From an uncultured Bacteroidales bacterium (lineage in GTDB: Bacteria; Bacteroidota; Bacteroidia; Bacteroidales; Lentimicrobiaceae), in assembly GCA_937894795.1 (NCBI GenBank), contig CALCQV010000140.1, positions 1 through 30,351 on the forward strand: a stretch of 30,351 bases of DNA, written 5' to 3'. The position numbers were made by a program, and so were the translations under genes. This document shows, piece by piece, positions 24,850-30,351 of this stretch (within the stretch, counting starts at the first letter, position 1; every line of letters begins with the position of its first letter). The notes under the pieces were generated by a model. That model was not told the origin of the DNA. It did not search any database and was given only the letters and a program-made list of their open reading frames with translations.

Positions 24850-27030
24850 TCATTGCGCATCAATCCAAACGCCAAAGCCTCCACCTCCTGATGATGGCTG
24901 CGTCTGCAGAAAATAAGAACCTGAGGATATAAAATATTCCTTGTTTTCTGTGTCCCACTGATACATGTCCATAAGATTAATAGCTATCGGAATTACTTTC
25001 TCTTCTCCTGCATTAAGGTAAACTCTTTTAAATCCTACCAACGATTTTTCAACAGATGGTATTTTATGGCCAGATTCACCCAATGAGTCAATTGCTTTTG
25101 ATGCATATACCATCACTACTTCTTCTCCCGGATGGCTACCGGTATTCTTTACCGTTACCTTGAACTGTAGTTGTTTACCATTGATTTCACTCTTCTGGTC
25201 AAAAGCCATGTGCGTGTATTCAAAGGTGGTATAGCTCAAACCATAACCAAACGGGAACAGCGGTTTGCCGGTAAAGTACTTATAAGTTCTGCCTTTCATG
25301 GAATAATCTTCAAAAGGCGGTAAATCATCAACTGAGGCGTATAATGTTATTGGCAATCTGCCTGAAGGATTCACATCACCAAATATGATATCTGCCAGTG
25401 CATTCCCACCCTGCTCGCCAGGATACCACGACATGATGACAGCATCTGCAGCATCTAACACCTCCTGCAAAGCAATGGCGCTTCCACCGGTAATCACTGC
25501 TACAATTGGCTTGTTTGGTATCCTCTCCCTAAGAATTCTGATGTACTCGCGTTGGCTTTCAGGCAAACGGATATCGGTTCTGTCGCCACCATCATTATTG
25601 AGCATCGCATCACCATTTTCACCTTCCATCAACTTGGTATTGCCCAGACAAACAATCACAACATCCGCATTTTCCGCTTGCCAGAAACCGGTGTAATTGC
25701 CCGGAACCGTCATCAGGCACCCCGGTGTTTGATCAATGGCTGTTCCTGCATCAGCGGCTTCAATTATTCCTTCCAGAAAAGTGACAATATTGCCTGACCA
25801 GCCATTGTAATTGCCCACCATTGCCTGGATATCGGCAGAAACAGGCCCTGCAATGAGTATATTTGAAAGTGCCCTATTATTGAGCGGCAGGAGATTATTC
25901 TTATTCTGAAGCAACACCATTGATTTACAAGCTGCTTCATAAGCCAATTCCTTATGCTCCTTGCAATTCACCTTATCGGAACCAATATTGCCAAATGGCA
26001 TCGATTCTATTGGATCAAGCAAACCCAGTCGAAAGCGGGTACGCAGAACAGGAGCCAGAAGTGAATCAGGTGTGCTTTCAGGTATCATCCCCTTATTGAT
26101 AGCATCAATTAAATGTTTATAGATATAACCACAGTTCATGTTAACACCGGCGGTTGCTGCCATAGCAGCAGCCTCTTCTCTGGTGGCCACAACTTTATGG
26201 CGGGCCCATATATCATCCAAAGCCCAGCAATCAGAAACAATGTGTCCGTTAAATCCCCATTCATTCCGGAGTATATTCTTTAAAAGAAAACCACTGCCAC
26301 AGCAAGGTTCACCATACAATCGGTTGTAGGCACACATAACTGACTCCACACCGGCATCCACCAGTTCCCTGAAAGCAGGCAGATAGTTTTCACGTAAATC
26401 TGTTTCTGATGGTATTGCATTAAACTCATGTCTTGTTTCTTCCGGGCCGCTATGCACGGCAAAGTGTTTGACACAGGCTGCAGCTTTGAGAAATCGAGGA
26501 TCGTCACCTTGCAAGCCCTTTACAAATGCAGCACCCAACTTTCCTGAAAGGTATGGATCTTCTCCATAAGTCTCCTGCCCCCTGCCCCATCGTGGATCAC
26601 GGAAAATATTCACATTAGGTGACCAGAAGGTCAATCCCATATATTGTGAACGGTTACCCTTCTTTATTGCCTCATTATACTTAGCTCTGGCTTCAGTTGA
26701 AATAGCATCTGCCACCTTGTACACCAGGTCAGTATCAAAGGTTGCGGCCATGCCTATTGCCTGGGGGAATACAGTAGCCTTTCCGGCTCTTGCCACTCCA
26801 TGTAAACCTTCATTCCACCAATTATATGCCGGTATGGATAACCGTTCTATTGCCGGACTGTTATATAACAACTGAGAAACCTTCTCCTCCGGCGTCATCA
26901 GTGATAACAGATCAGCAATCCTGCTTTCAACCGGCAAGTTGGGATTTTGGAAGGCATACCCAGTACTTTGGGCCACACCTATTAACGACTCCAGTAAAAA
27001 CAAGCAACCCAGAAAATATTTCCGTTTCAT
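24850..27030 (-). CDS. GH3 beta-glycosidase (secreted)
   Basis: This 726-residue enzyme has a signal peptide (about 1-20, ending in VAQ) and the full GH3 layout. Motifs include FWSPNVNIFRDPRWGRGQETYGEDP, VKHFAVHSG, and the nucleophile Asp267 in HIVSDCWALDDI. The alpha/beta sandwich domain and a fibronectin-like C-terminal domain, from PFGYGLSYTTFEY, follow. No PA14 insert is present. Close relatives act as beta-glucosidases or beta-xylosidases; the retaining reaction removes terminal non-reducing sugars. It begins 20 bases after the GH29 gene in the same orientation, so the pair is one operon acting on a fucosylated glycan. The exact sugar is not fixed by sequence. Confidence 0.93.
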   Translation of the reverse strand: MKRKYFLGCLFLLESLIGVAQSTGYAFQNPNLPVESRIADLLSLMTPEEKVSQLLYNSPAIERLSIPAYNWWNEGLHGVARAGKATVFPQAIGMAATFDTDLVYKVADAISTEARAKYNEAIKKGNRSQYMGLTFWSPNVNIFRDPRWGRGQETYGEDPYLSGKLGAAFVKGLQGDDPRFLKAAACVKHFAVHSGPEETRHEFNAIPSETDLRENYLPAFRELVDAGVESVMCAYNRLYGEPCCGSGFLLKNILRNEWGFNGHIVSDCWALDDIWARHKVVATREEAAAMAATAGVNMNCGYIYKHLIDAINKGMIPESTPDSLLAPVLRTRFRLGLLDPIESMPFGNIGSDKVNCKEHKELAYEAACKSMVLLQNKNNLLPLNNRALSNILIAGPVSADIQAMVGNYNGWSGNIVTFLEGIIEAADAGTAIDQTPGCLMTVPGNYTGFWQAENADVVIVCLGNTKLMEGENGDAMLNNDGGDRTDIRLPESQREYIRILRERIPNKPIVAVITGGSAIALQEVLDAADAVIMSWYPGEQGGNALADIIFGDVNPSGRLPITLYASVDDLPPFEDYSMKGRTYKYFTGKPLFPFGYGLSYTTFEYTHMAFDQKSEINGKQLQFKVTVKNTGSHPGEEVVMVYASKAIDSLGESGHKIPSVEKSLVGFKRVYLNAGEEKVIPIAINLMDMYQWDTENKEYFISSGSYFLQTQPSSGGGGFGVWIDAQ

Positions 27031-27050
27031 ACAAGAGGGAAGGTTACAAA

Positions 27051-28517
27051 TTAATCCAACGCTGACACTTTAAACACCCATGCATATTTGCAGGGAGGGT
27101 TATTCCGAACACGTTCGGGTATTATCACTTCAAATCCATCACCCACCGCTTTCCATTTCAATTTGCCTTTAACTCCCGGCATTGTAATCATGGCATTCTT
27201 CGCCGGTTTATGAGAACTGATTTTAATTGATGGGGGCACTTGTTCATTCTCGGCAGCCAGGTACAGGAACCAGATATTACCATCTTTCCCGGAGGTCATA
27301 CAGATATTGTTTTCCTTGTAAGGCGCCAGAGGACGTGTATTGTAGATAGCATCACTATTTACCTTCATCCATGCAGCATACTCTGCCAGCAAATCATAGG
27401 CTCCCTCCTGCCAGGTACCCTGGGGTGTAGGAGCAATATTCAGCAATAGGTTTCCTCCTTTAGCCACTATATCAATCAGCAGATGAATGCCTTGCCGACC
27501 GGTCATATAGGTTGCATCAGGAGTATGGGCCCAACCTCCACCTGAAATAATACACGATTCCCAAGGATATGGCAAAGTAGCTTCAGGTACCCTGTTTTCA
27601 GGGGTGAGATAATTTTGGTTTTTCCCATATACTGCGCGGTCAACAACAATTAAGCCGGGTTGAACTTCCCTCACCTTCTTCACCAGGTCATCCATTCGTA
27701 TATCCTGATTTATAACATTATTTTTAAGATAACCGCTTGTTGTTTCATTGAAACGACGTTCATAGGCTTGCCTGAGATCATCCTTTGATTTCTTTGAAAC
27801 CCATCCCCCATCCAGCCATAGTATATCCATCTTCCCATACCCGGTCATCAGTTCCATAACCTGGTTATGTGTAAATTCAATATATTTCTCCCATTTCTCC
27901 TTATACACATCAGGATCATAATTTACATTGCGATCCCGTGGAGGGAAATTAGGCCACCAATAGTCATCGCAATGCCAGTCTGGCTTTGAAAAATAAGCCC
28001 CTGTCATAAATCCCTGAGCCCTGAAAGCATTGAATATCTCCTTTGCCACATCGGCATTCTGATTCACTGAATATGGGCATCCCTGATCAGTGATCTTATA
28101 ATCGGTATATTTAGAATCAAACATACAAAACCCGTCATGATGCTTTGTTGTGAAAACCATATATTTCATTCCCGCATCATGAGCAGCCTTAGCCCATGGA
28201 GCAGGATCAAACTGAACGGGGTTGAATGTAGTCTTCAAAGCCTCATAATTCTGTACATACGACTCATAATCTGTAATATTGCGAACACACCACCCTTCAT
28301 CCTCCGGACAAATAGACCATGATTCCACAATGCCCCACTGGCTATAGGCACCCCAGTGCATCAGAAGTCCAAACTTAACATCCTGCCAATGTGAAAGGTT
28401 ATTCAGAACCAGCGAATCAGTTTCCGGAAAATATCTTTCGTCTTCGTGAATTTGCTGTGCATCAGTGATATTAAGCCATCCAAACAGCAGACACATCAAT
28501 ATATGTCGTTTTTTCAT
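27051..28517 (-). CDS. GH29 alpha-L-fucosidase (secreted)
   Basis: This 488-residue enzyme has a signal peptide (about 1-20, ending in TDAQ) and a GH29 catalytic barrel. Diagnostic segments are FGLLMHWGAYSQWG, FTTKHHDGFCMFDS with the paired histidines, and the nucleophile Asp236 in DILWLDGGW. Later EYAAWMKVNSDAIYNTRP begins the C-terminal beta domain. It removes terminal alpha-L-fucose from glycans by the retaining mechanism. It is the first gene of a two-gene operon with the GH3 enzyme, and a divergent promoter region separates it from the 28603 gene. No SusC/SusD pair is in the window. The linkage preference is not evident. Confidence 0.92.
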   Translation of the reverse strand: MKKRHILMCLLFGWLNITDAQQIHEDERYFPETDSLVLNNLSHWQDVKFGLLMHWGAYSQWGIVESWSICPEDEGWCVRNITDYESYVQNYEALKTTFNPVQFDPAPWAKAAHDAGMKYMVFTTKHHDGFCMFDSKYTDYKITDQGCPYSVNQNADVAKEIFNAFRAQGFMTGAYFSKPDWHCDDYWWPNFPPRDRNVNYDPDVYKEKWEKYIEFTHNQVMELMTGYGKMDILWLDGGWVSKKSKDDLRQAYERRFNETTSGYLKNNVINQDIRMDDLVKKVREVQPGLIVVDRAVYGKNQNYLTPENRVPEATLPYPWESCIISGGGWAHTPDATYMTGRQGIHLLIDIVAKGGNLLLNIAPTPQGTWQEGAYDLLAEYAAWMKVNSDAIYNTRPLAPYKENNICMTSGKDGNIWFLYLAAENEQVPPSIKISSHKPAKNAMITMPGVKGKLKWKAVGDGFEVIIPERVRNNPPCKYAWVFKVSALD

Positions 28518-28570
28518 TACATTTATTACTTTTAGGTAACTAAAATACGAAATATATGAGAACTTTAGCG

Positions 28571-28578
28571 TATATTTG
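28571..28578 (+). promoter_or_regulatory. Candidate -7 box for the 68-residue protein gene
   Basis: TATATTTG matches TAnnTTTG and lies 24 bases before the ATG at 28603. On the opposite strand a near match (TATATTTC) may serve the GH29 operon. Confidence 0.4.
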
Positions 28579-28602
28579 CACTCATCAAAAAGATTAAAAA
28601 TT

Positions 28603-28809
28603 ATGGCCGAATTTAACAGATTTTATACCAATCCATTCGATAAGCATATCGATAAACTGGACAAATTAAGGAACCAATTAAAAAACAGGATGACTACAGG
28701 TAATTCACCTATGGATATTACTCCTGAACAAGCTACAAAGGCTGATGCAGCCATGAAACACGTGGAAGCAGCAATTGAGACTCTGCGTAAACTTAATATG
28801 CGCAAGTAG
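28603..28809 (+). CDS. 68-residue protein of unknown function
   Basis: This 68-residue product is helical, with FYTNPFDKHIDKLDKLRNQLKN at the start and a long C-terminal helix (EQATKADAAMKHVEAAIETLRKLNMRK) suggesting a small helical bundle or coiled coil. I chose the ATG at 28603 over an upstream TTG, because the candidate promoter box covers the TTG. It has no signal peptide or cysteine. I do not recognise a family. It stands alone, divergent from the GH29 operon. Confidence 0.6.
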   Translation: MAEFNRFYTNPFDKHIDKLDKLRNQLKNRMTTGNSPMDITPEQATKADAAMKHVEAAIETLRKLNMRK

Positions 28810-28890
28810 GCTTTAGAGAACAGCTATTGAGGAAACCGGGAATATCCTCTACCATTATCTGCCATTCTACTTCACACTGCTACCATTACT

Positions 28891-28917
28891 TTGAGCTATT
28901 GAGCCAATTCAGCTCAA
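28891..28917. terminator. Hairpin between convergent small genes
   Basis: TTGAGCT (28891-28897) pairs with AGCTCAA (28911-28917), and ATTG pairs with CAAT within the loop. It lies between the convergent genes ending at 28809 and 29021. No T-run follows, so a terminator role is doubtful. Confidence 0.3.
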
Positions 28918-29020
28918 CGAATCTGCTATTGCCTTAACTTACGCTGTGCAGATAATTATATGAAACTGTCAAGCAGGCACTTACAGTTCTTATTTAGAAA
29001 AGCCTAACCGATGAATTTCA

Positions 29021-29440
29021 TTAACGAATAATCCAGTCAGTGTAATGATCTTCAACATAGGTACCCAGCTTTTCAAGTTCATCCACCAAAGGTTGAACGC
29101 GCTCCATCTTGGTTCTGAATAACTCAGAACTCTTTCCGGGTTCCGGGAAATACTTGTTTCTCACTTTGAGCGATTTGATTACCATTATACGCCCAATATG
29201 ATTCCCATATTTTCCCCGTTCCCCATCAGCCAGATAAACCATTATCTCGCCTTTAAACTCCTTGTTGTAGGCCTCAAACACCTTGTCCTTGAGAAATGTC
29301 TCCCATTGTTCATACGTTACATTAGGTGCCAAATTAACCGTGCCTATATGAAAGCCAACCAGATTTCCCTTTTTGAATGTCTGAGCTGACACTATTCCTG
29401 TAAAAAGGATTAAAACAGTCAACAACATTATTCTCTTCAT
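29021..29440 (-). CDS. Small exported protein of unknown function
   Basis: This 139-residue protein has a signal peptide (about 1-19, ending in VSAQ). The mature part has alternating strands and helices: KKGNLVGFHIGTVNL, a helix-rich TYEQWETFLKDKVFEAYNKEF, GEIMVYLADGERGKYGNH and a basic end with aromatic residues. I do not recognise a family and see no catalytic motif or cysteine. The regular mix of secondary structure looks like a folded periplasmic or secreted domain. A good candidate promoter lies 20 bases upstream. It stands alone, convergent with the 68-residue protein and divergent from the CotH-family gene. Confidence 0.75.
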   Translation of the reverse strand: MKRIMLLTVLILFTGIVSAQTFKKGNLVGFHIGTVNLAPNVTYEQWETFLKDKVFEAYNKEFKGEIMVYLADGERGKYGNHIGRIMVIKSLKVRNKYFPEPGKSSELFRTKMERVQPLVDELEKLGTYVEDHYTDWIIR

Positions 29441-29459
29441 GGTACCAGTGTTTTATTTA

Positions 29460-29490
29460 CAAATATACGATTTAAAGAGCTGATTGGCAA
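29460..29490 (-). promoter_or_regulatory. Candidate promoter for the 139-residue exported protein
   Basis: On the minus strand TATATTTG (29460-29467) matches TAnnTTTG, with TTG at 29488-29490 about 20 bases upstream as a possible -33 box. The gene starts 20 bases downstream. Confidence 0.5.
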
Positions 29491-29687
29491 TCAATTTAAC
29501 TTAAACATTTCTGGTTGTTGCCAACTTTTATCAGGGTTGTTCCTGCACTTCCTGTCAACGAAAATATTCCTGCCGGCAAATGAAAGTATGGTTATCTTTA
29601 TCATCCTAATTCAGGACTCCCATTTCATAAAGTACGCTGAATATCAGCATTAAATAGATATTGTCATTAACTAAATCACTGTAAGAA

Positions 29688-30351
29688 ATGAACCGCCTTG
29701 TCAAAACAATTACAACATATTTGTCCTTAGGTGTCATCCTGCTTATGAACAACACCGTTAGTGGACAAACATACGACACGATAAGCAACTGGGATGGCAT
29801 AACCCAGAACTGGGAAGTATATGGCGGTCCATCAGCAGTGGTGGCAAATCCATATCCTGCCGGCATCAATACCTCGGCCAACTGCTTTAAGGTCACTACC
29901 ATTGATAGTCAATGGGACAATTTCAGCTATCAGTTACCCTTACCTGTAAACTTCGACTCTGTTCCACGCTACCGTTTAAAAGTACTGGCACCGGCCTCCG
30001 GAGGAAGTGTAACCATGAAGTTTCAGAATTCCAACAATACTTACTGGCATGAAATAGAAAAAACGCCTGTGCCCGGGCAATGGACCGAACTGGAATTTGA
30101 CTTCTCTGGATTATTTTATGATAACCTCACCACCATGGTGATCTTCTATGATTTCCATGGAACAACACCCGGCATTGTATGGTATTTTGACGATGTCCTG
30201 AAAGTAATACCTGAGCCCCTGTTGGTTGAATCAAACCTGCCCATCGTAATTATCAACACCTATGGGATGCCTATACCTGATGATCCTAAAGTAGATGCTT
30301 ATATGGGTATAATTGACAATGGCTCCAATGGCCCCAACCACATAACCGATC
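29688..30351 (+). CDS. CotH-family secreted protein (3' partial)
   Basis: The frame is open to the window end (221 codons visible). It begins with a signal peptide ending in VSGQ at about residue 27. Residues about 30-175 look like a carbohydrate-binding or galactose-binding-like beta-sandwich (WDGITQNWEVYGG, WYFDDVLKV). Then SNLPIVIINTYGMPIPDDP followed by GIIDNGSNGPNH matches the start of CotH-type proteins of Bacteroidota, where the kinase-like domain follows. The kinase-like core is beyond the window, so function is not testable here. Large proteins of this type usually end in a type IX sorting domain, which cannot be checked. Confidence 0.75.
   Translation, partial: MNRLVKTITTYLSLGVILLMNNTVSGQTYDTISNWDGITQNWEVYGGPSAVVANPYPAGINTSANCFKVTTIDSQWDNFSYQLPLPVNFDSVPRYRLKVLAPASGGSVTMKFQNSNNTYWHEIEKTPVPGQWTELEFDFSGLFYDNLTTMVIFYDFHGTTPGIVWYFDDVLKVIPEPLLVESNLPIVIINTYGMPIPDDPKVDAYMGIIDNGSNGPNHITD

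Noticed and set aside
29606..29902. A 98-residue minus-strand frame
   Set aside because: It lies opposite the start and signal peptide of the CotH-family gene, which has clear homology signatures.

Overview
The window looks like chromosomal DNA of a Bacteroidota bacterium, probably of the Bacteroidales/Marinilabiliales type; I cannot name the species. The evidence is a type IX secretion C-terminal sorting domain, an OmpA protein with a DUF5723-like barrel and thrombospondin type-3 repeats, many secreted proteins with short signal peptides ending in AQ/SQ/GQ, near absence of Shine-Dalgarno sequences, several TAnnTTTG-type -7 promoter boxes, and AT-rich composition. I see no phage, transposase, CRISPR array, rRNA or tRNA. 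It reads as ordinary chromosome built from small functional modules.

Positions 1-3455 (+) hold the 3' part of an alpha-2-macroglobulin with an intact CxEQ thioester motif, followed by a membrane protein with an HEYGH metal-binding motif. A ferritin-like diiron protein (3489-3983, -) is divergent from the next block. Positions 4119-6862 (+) form a probable cell-wall sugar salvage module: an AmgK-like sugar kinase fused to the C-terminal domain of RapZ, a 43-residue cysteine protein, an unknown 126-residue protein, and a MurU-like sugar-1-phosphate nucleotidyltransferase. An AddB-like nuclease follows (6946-9792).

Positions 9963-13286 (+) encode a large type IX-secreted sortilin/BNR-repeat protein. 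It converges on the OmpA/TSP3 protein (13424-15784, -), with an 18-bp perfect inverted repeat between them. A DUF302 protein (+), a dodecin and a YidB-like protein (-) and a small exported protein (-) follow.

Positions 18120-22509 (-) form a second coherent module: an Rrf2-family regulator, the Fe-S repair protein Ric, a TonB-dependent receptor with the CPNRM (CxxxM) signature of copper receptors, and an MbnP-family lipoprotein. I infer a link between copper acquisition and nitrosative stress.

The rest holds a lysine-rich small protein, an exported nitroreductase, a WYL regulator, a GH29 fucosidase-GH3 glycosidase operon without SusC/D, two unknown small proteins and the start of a CotH-family secreted protein cut by the window end. 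The kinase-RapZ fusion module and the copper/nitrosative-stress cluster most deserve a second look.
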